From Tenrec ecaudatus (taxonomy: Eukaryota > Chordata > Mammalia > Afrosoricida > Tenrecidae), in the NCBI RefSeq assembly GCF_050624435.1, contig NC_134537.1, positions 121,013,586-121,077,585 on the forward strand: a stretch of 64,000 bases of DNA, written 5' to 3'. Every line of letters begins with the position of its first letter. Position 1 is the stretch's first letter. The notes below the pieces were generated by a model. That model worked only from the letters and a program-made list of their open reading frames with translations. It searched no databases and was not told where the DNA came from. This document shows, in pieces, positions 47,180-57,935 of the stretch. Position numbers and translations under genes: made by a program.

Positions 47180-47560
47180 TTGTTAGATGTCATCGCGTTG
47201 GTTCTGGCTCTCAGCAACCACGTGGACAAGAGAGCGAGAGTGCCTGGTCCTGCACCAGCTTCACAATTGTAATTATGCTTGAGCCCATCTTTGCAGCCCC
47301 CACGCCAATCCATCTTGCAGAGGGGTTTTCTTTTTTTCACTACCCCTCTACCTTACCAAGCATGATGTCCTTTTCCGGGACTGGTCTCTCCTAATAACAC
47401 ATCACAAGTACATGAGACAAAGTCTCCCCATCATTGCTTCTAATGAGCATTGTGACTATACTTCTTACAAGAGAGATTTCTTTATTTTTCTTTATTTAGT
47501 CATTTAATTTTTTGGCAGTCTGTGGTACTTTTAATACTCTTTACCATGACCATCATTCAA
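47180..47560 (-). mobile_element. RTE LINE 3' end fragment
   Basis: The plus strand gives the complement of the RTE 3' region: 'gttagatgtcatcgcgttgg', 'ttacaagagagatttcttt'-type words, 'ccaagcatgatgtcctttt' and 'atcattcaaatgcattgatt'. Colinear with 52280-52640. Confidence 0.75.
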
Positions 47561-47707
47561 ATGCATTGATTCTTCGTCAGTCATATTTTGGGAGCCTTCT
47601 AACTTGAGCGACTCATCTTTGAGCGCTGTTCATCTCTGACAATGCTCTGCGGCTACTCGCGAGGTCTTCAGTATCTGGCAGTGTTGTGATGTTCTCCATA
47701 GGTTTTC
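47561..47707. repeat. Unnamed old repeat (same family as 1-775), part 1
   Basis: 'gggagccttctaacttgag' and 'tctgacaatgctctgcggct' precede the segment shared with position 1. A SINE interrupts it at about 47708. Confidence 0.45.
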
Positions 47708-47905
47708 ACAAGGAGCCCTGAGGGTGGGGCGGTGATAGGTGGGCTGCAATCCTCATGGTCAGCAGTTTGAAACCAACAGCGGCTCTGTGGGAGAAAGACT
47801 GGGTTTTCTGCTCCCATAAAGAATTACAATCTCAGAAACCTACTGGGTGTCCTATGAATCAGCAATGACCCATTGGCAGTGAGCTTGGAGTTTGGTGTAA
47901 GGATT
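47708..47905 (+). mobile_element. AfroSINE-type SINE, nearly complete
   Basis: Starts 'ggagccctgagggtggggcg', then 'cagtttgaaaccaacagcgg' (B-box region), 'ctgtgggagaaagactgggt', 'agaattacaatctcagaaac', the tail 'tatgaatcagcaatgaccca' and 'gagcttggagtttgg'. The head is tRNA-like, consistent with polymerase III transcription. Confidence 0.8.
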
Positions 47906-48075
47906 TCAGTAGCTAATTGTTCTGTGGTTTGTTCCTTTTTTGTAGTCTGTTCTTAGTCAGGAAGCTCTGCTGAAGCCTGTTCACTTTGGCTGACCCTAGT
48001 GGTATTGGAAAATACCAGTAATATAGTTTCTAGAATCACAGAAACACACAAGCCACCACAGTACAACAAATTGAC
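47906..48075. repeat. Unnamed old repeat, part 2
   Basis: 'tagtctgttcttagtcagg', 'gaagcctgttcactttggct' and 'cacaagccaccacagtac' resume the family seen at 1-132 and 685-775. Confidence 0.5.
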
Positions 48076-48329
48076 AAAGAAGTGGTGGAAAGAATAAATA
48101 AAAATTAAAGTGTGTTAACTTGAATGATAATTATAAGGTTATGGATCAAACTTGGTAGACAGCATATTGTTGTACCTTTTCATTTAAACCTGACAACTTA
48201 TAATTTCTTAATTATAGGATTTTATCATTTTAAACATAATATTATTATTAATAGGGCTGTATTTAGGGTCATTATATTGCTATTTTTCTACCTGTCTGAT
48301 TTGTGTCTTGAATCTTGTTTATTGTATTT

Positions 48330-48388
48330 GCTGCTGTTGTTGTTGTTGTTGTGGTGGTGGTGGTGGTGGTGTGTGTGTGTGTGTGTAC
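48330..48388. repeat. (TGT)n(TGG)n(TG)n compound microsatellite
   Basis: GTT, then GTG, then GT units run together. The poly-L and poly-W tract in the plus frame is a translation artefact. Confidence 0.95.
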
Positions 48389-48486
48389 TTGACTTTTCAG
48401 CTAAAATTCTGCCTTATTGTTATCATTATTTGATTTTCAGGAAATTCTGAATACATTCTGATTATTACAGTCTACTTGGTTAATGT

Positions 48487-48662
48487 TGTACCAAACCCAA
48501 GCCAAGCCACTGTCAACCGATTGATTCCCATGCATAGTGACCCTATATTGTGTCTGAGACTGTACATCATCTTTTCCAGAGCAGCGAACCTCACCTGTCT
48601 CCTGAAGGGCATCTGGTGACTCGAGACTATTGTTCATAGCCCAGTGAACTATTGTTAGCAAC
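48487..48662 (-). mobile_element. AfroSINE-type SINE
   Basis: Plus-strand 'caagccaagccactgtcaac', 'catagtgaccctatattgtg' and 'gcatctggtgactcgagact' follow the SINE complement from tail to head. Confidence 0.65.
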
Positions 48663-48764
48663 TATTTTAACTATGATTAGTAACTATGTTTATTAAGCAT
48701 GTTGGTAAATTATCACGGAGTTACCAGATGAATCTCAAACTCCTGGATGGTGAGTCGCTTCGGT

Positions 48765-48925
48765 CCTGTCAGCTGAGTATAACCACCCTGTACATTTCTG
48801 AGGCTGTGAATCTTCACCGAACCAGCAAGTATCATCTTTTTCCAGCCAAGGGGCTGGGTTTCAAATGAACTTCGTGGTTAGCAGCCCAATGCAAAATCAG
48901 CTGCAGCAACATGGCTCCTTCCATA
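48765..48925 (-). mobile_element. AfroSINE-type SINE, 5' half
   Basis: 'tctgaggctgtgaatcttca', 'gtttcaaatgaacttcgtgg' and 'ttagcagcccaatgc' followed by 'atggctcctt' match the complement of the SINE head. Confidence 0.6.
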
Positions 48926-49059
48926 GACATCAGACACTAGAATGTGTACAATGAAAGACCCTTGCATGGGTACACAGTTCTACACTTTTGTTATATGATT
49001 GTTACTATATAAAAATAATACACATTTTAGAGCCCCACAACACTGCACTGACTTTCTTT

Positions 49060-49165
49060 AGAACACACACACACACACATATATATATAGTGTGCATGTT
49101 CTAATATATATATATATACCATATATAGATCTATGCTATGTATTCACACACACATATATATCTTA
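49060..49165. repeat. (CA)n/(TA)n low-complexity tract
   Basis: ACACAC followed by ATATAT runs, repeated twice. Confidence 0.85.
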
Positions 49166-49479
49166 GAGAATATTTATATAAACTGATGGTATTTCACTGC
49201 AGTAATTGCGAGATGGGGGGAGGGGTGTTGTTTGTTCAATCAGTCCTGCTCTCTGCTACTTTCTTAAGCGTGTTACGCTAACTTTTAACAGAGGCAAAGG
49301 GACATGGTTGGGTGACTAAAGGAGCACGTGAGCATTACTGGCATAAACATGCAGCACTGGTCCTTGCCAGTGGTCTTCATTCCTTCCTAGAGACACAGTT
49401 TCCATCCAGTGTCATTCCTTTCAGTCCACAGAGTATTTTTTAGACTTTTCGTAGTCTCTTCTTCCAGCACCATATTCTC

Positions 49480-49603
49480 TACCTTCGCTTCCCAGCAAAT
49501 GTTTTGATTATCATGTTGCCTTTTTCTCTCAAAGGTTATTTTCACTGTATATCAAATTTGGGATTAAGAGTTTTTCTTTAAGCATTTAAAAGACAATTCT
49601 CCA
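49480..49603. repeat. Old mammalian repeat, left part (L1M-associated)
   Basis: 'aatttgggattaagagtttt' and 'tcatttaaaagacaattctc'-like wording recalls an old L1M-associated repeat. It ends in the left 16-bp duplication of an L1 insertion and resumes at 50754. Confidence 0.35.
49588..49603. repeat. 16-bp target-site duplication, left
   Basis: AAAAGACAATTCTCCA is repeated exactly at 50754-50769, flanking the L1. Confidence 0.9.
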
Positions 49604-50753
49604 GCATTTATGTGAGGAAGATGATCACACAGTGATTGTTTTTGTTCCTTGGTGTCTGCTACCTGGTCCATTCAACACCTTGTATTCGCTTAGTTTGTGT
49701 GCTTTTTCTCTGTGGGCTTTGTTGCTTCTGAGCTAGATGGCCGCTTGTTTGCCTTCAAACCTTTAAGACCCCAGACGCTAGATATTTTTGATAGCCGGGC
49801 ACCATCAGCTTTCTTCACCATGTTTGCTTACACACACGTCTGTCTTCAGTGATCATGTCAGGAAGGTGGGTATCATGCAATGACTGTTTAGCTGGGTGAG
49901 GTGCTATTGTATTGGGGGAGTGTGCGTGATGAGGCCCAATGTCCATCTGCTACCTTACTACTGAATCTAAGGCTTGAAATCAAACAAGCGGCCATCTAGC
50001 CCAGAAACAACAAAGCCCACACGGAAACAGCACACCAACATGGGTGATCATAAAGGGCAGAGGAGACCAGGTATCAAACACAAAGGCAGGGGCGGGGGGG
50101 AATCACATCACCATGAATGAGGGGGTGTGCGTGATGGGGACCCAATGCCCATCTATAGACAGCTGGACATCCCTTGCAGAGGGACAGTGGGGAGGAGATG
50201 AGTCACTCAGGGTTCAGTGTAGCAACAATGAAACTCAAAACCTTCCTCTAGTTCTTGAACACTTCCTCCCCTCCCAATTATCATGACCCCAATTCTACCT
50301 TGCGGACCTGGTTATACCAGAGGATGTACAGCGGTGCAGTAGGGATCTAGAAACACAGGGAATCTAGGACGGATGAACCCCTCAACACCAGCGGTGGGAA
50401 TGGCGACACAGGGAGGGAAGGGGGTGTAGAAAGGGAGAACCAATCTCGGAGATCTATGTGTAACCTCCTCTCTGGGAGATGGGCAATGGGAAGGTGGGTG
50501 AGGGGAGACGCCGGGGAGTGTAAGATAAGATATAATAATTATTTATAAACTATTAAGGAAGCAGGGGGAAGGGGGGAACGGGTAGGGAGGGGGAGGGGGA
50601 AAAGGAAACTGAGCTGATTCCAGGAACCCAAGTGGAAGGCGAATTTTGAGAATGATGAGGGCAATGAATGTATAGGGGTGCTTTACTCAATTGATGTATG
50701 TATGGATTGTGATAAGAGTTGTATGAGCCCCAATAAAAAGATTGATTATTAAA
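49604..50753 (+). mobile_element. Twin-primed (5'-inverted) L1 insertion 2 with 16-bp duplication
   Basis: The antisense UTR segment 49604-49970 is followed by the sense segment 49971-50753, which ends with a G-rich tract (50563-50599), 'gtgataagagttgtatgagc', 'caataaaaag' and an A tail. In L1 copy 1 coordinates the antisense part covers about 29560 to 29240 and the sense part begins near 29443. About 120 bp is therefore present in both orientations and can pair as a hairpin. The flanking 16-bp duplication shows a single retrotransposition event. Confidence 0.9.
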
Positions 50754-50769
50754 AAAAGACAATTCTCCA

Positions 50770-51250
50770 TTCACTTTTTTCTTTCAATAAAAAGGCAACT
50801 TTATTATTATCATTGTGTGTTGGTATGTGATTTTCACTCATCTTTATTTTGGAGTCCCTTTGAAGATTTTTCTCTTTACCTTTGGTTTTCAGCAATTTTT
50901 CTATGATGTATCTGTATCTTTTATTTTTCCCCATAATTATGCTTAAGGTTTGGATCCACATGTTGTTTTACAACAGATTTAGAGAAAATGACTATGTTTT
51001 CTTAAATATAGTTCATCCTACTGCCTCTCCCACTTTTCTTTTGGGACATCATTGCCAGGTATCTGGACCACCACTAGAGTGTATGCAAATCATGGAGCCT
51101 TTAGTGCTTTTCTCTCATATTTTACTTTTCTCTTCTTCACATTAAATGCTTTATATCGGTTTACCTGCAACTGCACTGGACTTTTCTTCTGTACCCATTA
51201 ATTGACTGTTAAGCACATATGGTGCTTTTTAAAATTTCAGATATTGTCCT
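50770..51250. repeat. Old mammalian repeat, right part (L1M-associated)
   Basis: 'tttggttttcagcaatttttc' followed by 'tatgatgtatctgtatctt' recalls a widespread old L1M-associated segment. It resumes the repeat interrupted at 49603. Confidence 0.4.
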
Positions 51251-51930
51251 CTTTATTTGTAGGACATACGCTCAATTATATTTTCCACCCTTTGTATGTT
51301 TATGTTTGCCCAAGGTTATCTTTTATCCTCTATCTTTTCTCTTCATCCTAAGGTCTGTTTTAATTGTGAAGCATATTCCTTTTTTATTTTTCAAATGTTT
51401 CCTTTGTTTTTTTAATTGTGTCATAGCCATTGTGGATAATAGATGTCTGGGATTCTGCACTCTGTTATTTTTTTAAGGTGCTTAGTTTTTATGTTAGCCT
51501 GCAGGTGACTTGGCTGAACATGACTGGTCCCTGCTGGGTGCTCCCTTCTCAGTACTTCCAACTCCTGGGTCTCTGGGTGCATGTATAGTTTAGCAAACAA
51601 CAAGGAATTAGATCACCGCATATGGAGATTAGGATGTGTTCCTCCTCCTTTTCAGACTGCTTGCTTCATTTTTAAGATCTTCTAATAGCCCCAAATACAG
51701 ACTTCTAATGGTTAGCTGACTCTAAAAATCTGTAAACTTGTCTATTTGCTTGACTCTTTTTGCCCAATATTAGGTGAACAAGGTACCCTCAGGTACAATT
51801 CATCCAGAAATTAAATTTCACCCAATACATTCCTCATATTTCAAGGGCCAACTTCTCTCCATTGTTTCTCTGACATCGGTCACTCTTCGGTGACTTCCAA
51901 CACATGTTACAACTTTTATCTTTTGAGAGA
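51251..51930. other. No feature recognised
   Basis: May include more of the same old repeat, but I cannot support it. Confidence 0.35.
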
Positions 51931-51934
51931 TTAT

Positions 51935-52250
51935 GTTAGGCTGATTTCTCCATAGAAGCAAAACCAGTGACATTTGTATGTAGATGTATATAGAAAGATA
52001 TTTGTATTAAAAATGGCTTACACAGTTGTAGAAGTGGATAGGTCCAGTCTGGTTCAGGTCTGTGTGTCAGATGCTGGATGAAGTCTGCCTTTGACTCCTG
52101 TATCTGTAGAGGCTGACAAACAGGAAACAGGAAGATGAAGCAGCAGGACCACACACAGATGGTAGATGCTGAGGTGAGCAATTTGAGATCTACCAAATGT
52201 ATCTCAGATCTGCAGTCTCCTTATGGGATCTTCAGGCAATACAACAGTAT
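51935..52250 (-). mobile_element. Probable old MaLR-type LTR
   Basis: 'ttaggctgatttctccatag' with 'aagcaaaaccagtgac', 'gtattaaaaatggcttaca' and 'cagttgtagaagtgg' matches the complement of the 3' half of mammalian MLT/MaLR LTRs. Ends and duplication were not resolved. Confidence 0.4.
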
Positions 52251-52274
52251 CCCACATGTATCTTATTTTTGGAA

Positions 52275-53790
52275 ATGGTATTTCATGCCCTCAAGTAAGT
52301 TCCAACTCATAGTGACCCTATGCATCATAGAAGTGAACACTGCCAATCCCACGCTACCTTCCTAATTACTAGGTTCCATCCCAGCGTCCACCATGGCATC
52401 AATCTAGCTTCCCATGAGTCTTTCTCGGTTTTGTTGCCCCTCTACTTTATTAGTAAGGTGCCCTTTTCCAGGAACTGGTCTCTCTTGATAACATGTCCGA
52501 AGTACTTGGATGAAGCTTCTAAGGAGCACTCTGGCCATGCTTCTTCCAAGACAGATTGGTTTGTTCTTTTGTCAGTCTATGGTGTTTTCAATAGTCTTCA
52601 TCAGGACCATAATTCAAATGTATCAATTCTTCTTTGATCTTCCTTTTTCGGTGTCCAAATTTACATTCATATGAGGTAACTGGAAATACTATGTCTTGGT
52701 TCATGTATACCTTAATCCTTCAAGTAATGTCTTTGTTGATCAACACTTTATAGAGATCTTCATCATTTGCTCTGTTAAATGCTGCTTCCATGGGCATTGA
52801 TTCTCTATTCAAGCAAGGTGAAATCCACAATTTCAATATTTTCTCCTCTTGTCATGTTGTAATCTATTGGGAATTTTTGTTTTCTCTACATTGAGTTGTA
52901 ATCCATATCGAAGGCTGTAATTCTTCATCTTCAACAGCAAGTTCTTCAAGTCCTCCTTACTTTGAATAAACAAGGTGTGCCATCAGCTTACCTTATGTTG
53001 TTAGTAATCCTCGCTCCAATCCTGACTCTGTATTCTTCTTCATATAGCCCAGTTCCTCAGAGTATTTGCTCAGCACAAAGACTGAATGAGTATGGTGAGC
53101 GGATAAAACCCTGACACAAACTTTTTCTGATTTTAAATCAGGCATAATTCCCTTATTCAATTAGTACAGCTACCTCTGAATCCATATACAAGTTCCAAAG
53201 GACTACAACAAAGTTGTCTGGAATTTCCATTCTTCTCAAGACTAACCATAGTTTGTAATGATCCACATAGTACAATGTCTTCACATAGTTGATAAAAGAC
53301 AAATAAACATCTTTCTGTTCTCTGCTTTCATGCAAGATCCAATGATATCAGTGAAAGCATCCCTTGTTCCATAGCTGCTCCGGAATCTGGCTTGAAGTTC
53401 TGCAGCTGACTGTAAACTTACTGATGCAACAATTGTTGAATGATCTTTAGCAAACTTTTACTTGCATGTGCTATTAATAATACTGTCCTATATTTAAATA
53501 TTCTGTTGAGTCACCTTTCTTTAGAATGCATACAAATATAAATCTTTTCCAGTCAATTGGCAAAGTAGATGCCTTCCAAATTTCTTGGCATATTTCAGGC
53601 AGTGATCACAGTGGTTCATAAGCTTGTTGAAATATTTCCATTGCTATTCTGTCAATTGCTGGAGTCTTTTATTCTGTGTAATGCTTTCAGTTCAGCTTGG
53701 TCTTTTTCCTGCAGTTCCAATGGTTCTTGATTATATGTTGTCTCTTGAAATGGTGGAATGGTGACTAGTTCTTTTCGGGAGAACCTTGCA
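52275..53790 (-). mobile_element. RTE LINE, reverse-transcriptase half and 3' end
   Basis: About 1.5 kb colinear with 15279-16690, 38690-39130 and 59735-60960. The minus frame at 53153-53335 contains SFINYVKTLYYVDHYKLWL and RRMEIPD, matching the RTE block 'fiDY.KAFDcVDH.KLW..L..mGIP'. The first catalytic aspartate is asparagine here. The rest is frameshifted. It ends near 53790 in the region before RT. Confidence 0.85.
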
Positions 53791-54790
53791 GTTTAAGTAC
53801 ATTATAAGCTTATATTTTGATATAGTTCTAGGAGTAAACTTAGAGAAATATTTTTGTTAAATTTACACATGGTTGACCTTTAATAGAAAAAGTCCAGCCT
53901 AGTAAAAAGCAAATCGCAAAGTTATCAATATTTCTGTCTTAGAAGAATAAATGACACTTTAGATGCTTTTAAAATCCTATCACACAAAGAAAGAAATTTA
54001 ATACAATATAAGAGAGTGAGCTAATTTCTTCGATCATTTATGACTACATACAAAGATAACTCAAAAGTATTTCTACTAGGGCTCTAGTTCATACATGTAT
54101 GGATTTATCCCAACATGTTTGAACATCTCCTGATCCTCAGTGGATGGCTATAGGCAAATTCTCTCAGTCATGCATTTGCCTTAGTCTCTTAGGGCACCTT
54201 CAAAACCAAGGTGCAATCTAACCAGTGGCTTCCCAGGGCATTGGCTGGTCAACATTGAATGGTCTGAAAAGATGGTTAGGATTCTGTTTATAGAGGATTC
54301 CATAGGTGTGATCTTGATAAATGTTCTCAAAGGAGACACGGTGATCGTCGTATATTGTCAAACTTTTTAAGAAAGCTGCAAGTTTGGTGAGAAAATAGTT
54401 AGGCAATTTGCACCTAGGAATTCTTTTCCAACAAGAAAATTCACCTCTCTGTTCTTCAAAAGTTTTGTTGGAAAACCTTACACCATTCACCCTGCAGCTC
54501 TGATCTTCCTCCATTTTCCCCCAAACACAAAAACGATTTAGCAGTCATAAAATTGTGTTCCTTAGGTGGTCAAAACTGCTATTTTGACAGAGTGAAAATT
54601 TTAGAGTTCAAAACACTTTGGGGAAGGGTTAGAGAAATGAGAACATAACCTTCAGAAGTTAATGTACTTCAATTGATGATATATTAAAAATAAATAGCTT
54701 CAAATATTGAGATTTTTATGTATTAATTTCTAGAACCCTCATGCAGCCTTGTCCATAGGCCAGGAGGCATGCATTAGAAAAGAACAGAAG
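53791..54790. other. Unique sequence; holds one orphan reading frame
   Basis: No repeat recognised. See the 98-codon frame at 54218-54514. Confidence 0.4.
54218..54514 (-). CDS. Orphan open reading frame, 98 codons (doubtful)
   Basis: A methionine-started frame with an in-frame TGA 11 codons upstream and a TAG stop. The composition is mixed and globular-looking, with an acidic start, K/R-rich middle and aromatic residues near the end (motifs NHLFRPF and QPMPWEATG). It lacks a signal peptide or membrane segment. I do not recognise a family. It sits in apparently unique DNA between RTE fragments. A frame of this length arises by chance several times in 64 kb, and similar lengths occur here inside known repeats, so it may not be coding. 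A splice-bounded exon is possible but unsupported. Confidence 0.15.
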   Translation of the reverse strand: MEEDQSCRVNGVRFSNKTFEEQRGEFSCWKRIPRCKLPNYFLTKLAAFLKSLTIYDDHRVSFENIYQDHTYGILYKQNPNHLFRPFNVDQPMPWEATG

Positions 54791-54799
54791 GATGTTGAG

Positions 54800-55250
54800 T
54801 AGTTTAAAATCAGAAAAGGTGTATATCAGGGTCATAGCATTACACCTCATGCATTCCATCTGAGCAGCTGAACTGGAGGTAGAGGAGGCAGCATTCAGAG
54901 TTGAAGCGTACTGAAAGTCCCGTGCCCGCCGAAGAACCCACACATCTGCCCTGGAGGAAGAACAGCCAGGGTGCTTCTTCAAGGTAAGGATGGGAGACTT
55001 TGTCTCCAGGACTTTGGACATGTTGTCAGGCAAGAGCAATCCCCGGAGAAGGACGCCACGCTTAGTAAAGTAGAAGGACAGCGAGTAAGAGGTAGGCTCT
55101 CTATGACAAGAATTGACACAGTGGCTGCAACGATGGGCTCAAACCTAAGCAAAATTAGGAGGGTGGTTGAAGACCAGGCTTGTGTTCGTTCTGTTGTACA
55201 TAAGGTTATTCTTAAGAGGCTAAGTCAACTCTACGGCACCTAGCAACGAT
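54800..55250 (+). mobile_element. RTE LINE 3' end, sense orientation
   Basis: This is the only plus-strand RTE here. 'agaaaaggtgtatatcaggg' fits the VRQGC region; then, after loss of sequence, 'aggacgccacgcttag', 'attgacacagtggctgcaac', 'atgggctcaaacctaagc' and the terminus 'ctacggcacctagcaac' follow. The last 50 bp equal the AfroSINE tail type. Confidence 0.8.
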
Positions 55251-55254
55251 CTCA

Positions 55255-55685
55255 ACCCTCATTCTGCTTGTCATGGATTGAAGACAGACACAAGATGTGC
55301 AGGCACTCAGAACATAAAAACAATAAAAATAACTTTCGTAATGACAAAAATAAAGTAAATACTTCCCCACAGACACTCAGCAGTACAGCAAAGTGTTTTA
55401 CTCTTTGTACAAAATAATTGAAATCATTGTCATTTTTACCTTCCTCATTCTGAAATATCCTTCTTAATCTGTCACTCTTATTTTTGAAACCTGCTTTTAT
55501 TATATTGATTTTTATGAACATTAGACTTCTACTGCGGTTCTGGTGGGGTTAAGAGGCCATCTAAGGAAAAATACAAAGTGACTCAAAACCTAAGTACTAG
55601 GCTCCTAACCCAAAGCTCAGTGAATCGAACCCACCCAGGACTCCCAGCAATTCAATCCCACCCACCTGACCCTCTGCTCCCATGA
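55255..55685. other. No feature recognised
   Basis: About 430 bp without a recognised repeat. Confidence 0.4.
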
Positions 55686-55687
55686 AA

Positions 55688-55893
55688 ATCATGCATTGTC
55701 CTAAGTCAAGGCCAACTTGTATAGTGACCCTGTAGAGCAGAATAGAACTGGACCATTGGGTGTCCGAACTTGACATTGACAGGGAAGCAAATTGCCAGAC
55801 GTTGCTTCTGTGGCATGCCTGGTGGGTTCAAAATGCCAGCCTTCCTCATCTCCGTGGAGCGCTTGACCATCGTGCCACCAGGGCTCCTTCCAC
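55688..55893 (-). mobile_element. AfroSINE-type SINE, nearly complete
   Basis: The plus strand gives the complement: 'tatagtgaccctgtagagca', 'gaatagaactggaccattgg', 'ggtgggttcaaaatgccagc' (B-box region), 'gagcgcttgaccatcgtgcc' (head and A-box side) and 'accagggctcctt'. One of the best-preserved SINE copies here. Confidence 0.85.
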
Positions 55894-57750
55894 AAAGATG
55901 ACCATCTAGAAAATTGTATCCCATATTTCTGCTTTGTCTTCCGGGGGCACTACTAGAGGCAAACAACAGCCATACCAATCAAGGTACAATTAAGCTACCC
56001 ATATTATTAAGACATAATCTGGGCATATCATTTGATGAAGAATTTTAATACCATTCATAAATACAAAGAGAAAATTTGGGATATGGGGTTTCAATGTCAA
56101 TACTGGAATTTCCAGGATCGTTTTGTGGTTTACAAAGCCAATAATAAAAGCAAGTGTTTCCAAAAAATACCTCAGGTTTATTTTAGAATATTGAAAACAT
56201 ATGATCCCTATGGTTATAGAACAGAGCACAAACATTTATTAGAGAACTGCTTTGGGATTGACTCTTTATAACCTACAAAGGGCAAGAGTTAAAGACTGGG
56301 TAAAATTCTACTGGGATTGCTACAACAGACAAGGCACACAAAGCATTTTATATATTCACGTGGTTGTATAAAACGACCTGATGTGACTTGCTCAGGATAA
56401 TAATGCTTCATAAGTAATCAAGCTAAAATCCTTCTGTATTTTATTCTAGAGGAATGAAATTGTGTATATTTTAATTTGTGTTTTCTCTATCAACTCTGAA
56501 TCATCCTCAAATTGTGGGGTTAAAGGACCAGAAGAAAAGGTTAGTGACAGAATGCGACATTGTAAAACTGCATGCGCAAGCACCTAAGACTTTCTTAGTG
56601 ATTGGAGCCTCAGCCCCCATCATATCCAGGGTGCCCAAATGATAGCTTATCGGTAATAAGCTACTCGTTTTGATTTTAAGGTCCTACAGGGCAGGATAAT
56701 TCTCTTAATGTGGTTCCTAGAACAGCACCATGGATAGTTGAACATTTAATCAGTGCTGCTTGATAATGAACACGGGGTTTTACAACACCGAAATCGAATG
56801 AGTCCTGTGAGAAAAATATGTAACTCTTACAGGTAAGTGCTTTCTTCATAGTTGCTGAGTTGCATATTCCCTGTGAAACATTCTCAGGTAAAGAGGCACT
56901 TTTGCTTACCTTGAACCACCCCAAGGTTAGATTCAAGAGTGAGGAAAAATAGATCACAGATTCCATTGTCCACTAAACTTAAAACCCTAGAAAACTAACA
57001 GTAGTTCATCAAGGGTCACCCATTCTTTCAGATCACGTTTCCCGAAGGTCATGCTGCCTCACACAGGCACACATTTAGAAGCTCTCAAGATACAGAGGTT
57101 CTTTACCTGTCTCGAGAAGACTGCTGAAAAAGATAATTCACCTCTAATATCTAGCACGAAATCCCTTTGCCTGCAGGAGAGGGGAAAATGAGCACCGCAC
57201 TCATTCGGCTCATGTTTGCAAGTGCAGCCGCAGGTCCAGGTACAATTGCCAGTGGAGGGGTCTTAGGTTCGGGGTTCCGAAGGCTGGTTCAAAGCCAGGC
57301 ACGGTCTTATTTCTTTTCATCCAAGTCTGCTTGCTTTCTTCCTTTCTTCTCTTTGTCTTTCACTTCATGACAAAGTTTAACCGCCTCCTAAGGTACCTGT
57401 CTTTCTTTTAATGTATCCAGAGGCAGTTTCAAAGTCATTTGTATATTTGCAGTTAAACAAGAGATATGTATAATCGAAATGAGTGAATGCTTTATAAATG
57501 TCTTTAAAAACAAGGTGCATCAGTAAAGGAAAAATGGAACTGCATTTACTGCAAGATACCATTTTTGTTTAAAATATATCAATATATGAACTATAAGGGG
57601 AAAATAAAACAAATTGTATACAAAACATTTAGTAGGGTTTAATAACTCTGGAGAGTCAGAGTACAATTATCTCCTTATACATTTCTGTATTGTTTGACTT
57701 TTACACAAAGCTCATAATTATAAAATAAGAATGGTGGTGCTGATTATTGG
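55894..57750. other. No feature recognised
   Basis: About 1.9 kb of apparently unique DNA. Frames at 56032-56271 (plus, 79 codons) and 56676-56966 (minus, 96 codons) have no motif and conflicting neighbours. The part at 57170-57310 is locally GC- and CpG-richer than its surroundings. Confidence 0.4.
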
Positions 57751-57752
57751 AA

Positions 57753-57935
57753 AGGAAACCAGTGATGCAATAGTCAAATGCTTGATGGCTAAATCAGTCA
57801 AAACCACCAGCTATCTGCTGCGAGAGAGAGAGATGTCAATTTGCTCCCAGAAAGATTTCAGCCTCAGAAACCCAACAAGGCAATGCTGTGCTGTCACAAG
57901 GTGTATCTACGGGTCAGAAGCAACGTGATGCCACA
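57753..57935 (+). mobile_element. AfroSINE-type SINE, nearly complete
   Basis: 'gtgatgcaatagtcaaatgc', 'cagtcaaaaccaccagctat' (B-box region), 'ctgcgagagagagagatgtc', 'aaagatttcagcctcagaaa', 'ccaacaaggcaatgctgtgc' and the tail 'gggtcagaagcaacgtgatg' follow the consensus in order. Confidence 0.8.

Noticed and set aside
48124..48450. Frame with a poly-Leu/poly-Trp stretch resembling a membrane segment
   Set aside because: The stretch is the translation of the TGT/TGG/TG microsatellite at 48330-48388.
54716..55039. 107-codon minus-strand frame with Ser/Ala-rich centre
   Set aside because: It overlaps the sense RTE 3' end on the other strand and reads antisense to it.
57170..57310. Locally CpG-richer segment with a B-box-like 'ggttcggggttccga', considered as a tRNA gene or promoter
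   Set aside because: No acceptor-stem pairing or A-box at the right spacing is visible, and no adjacent exon was found.
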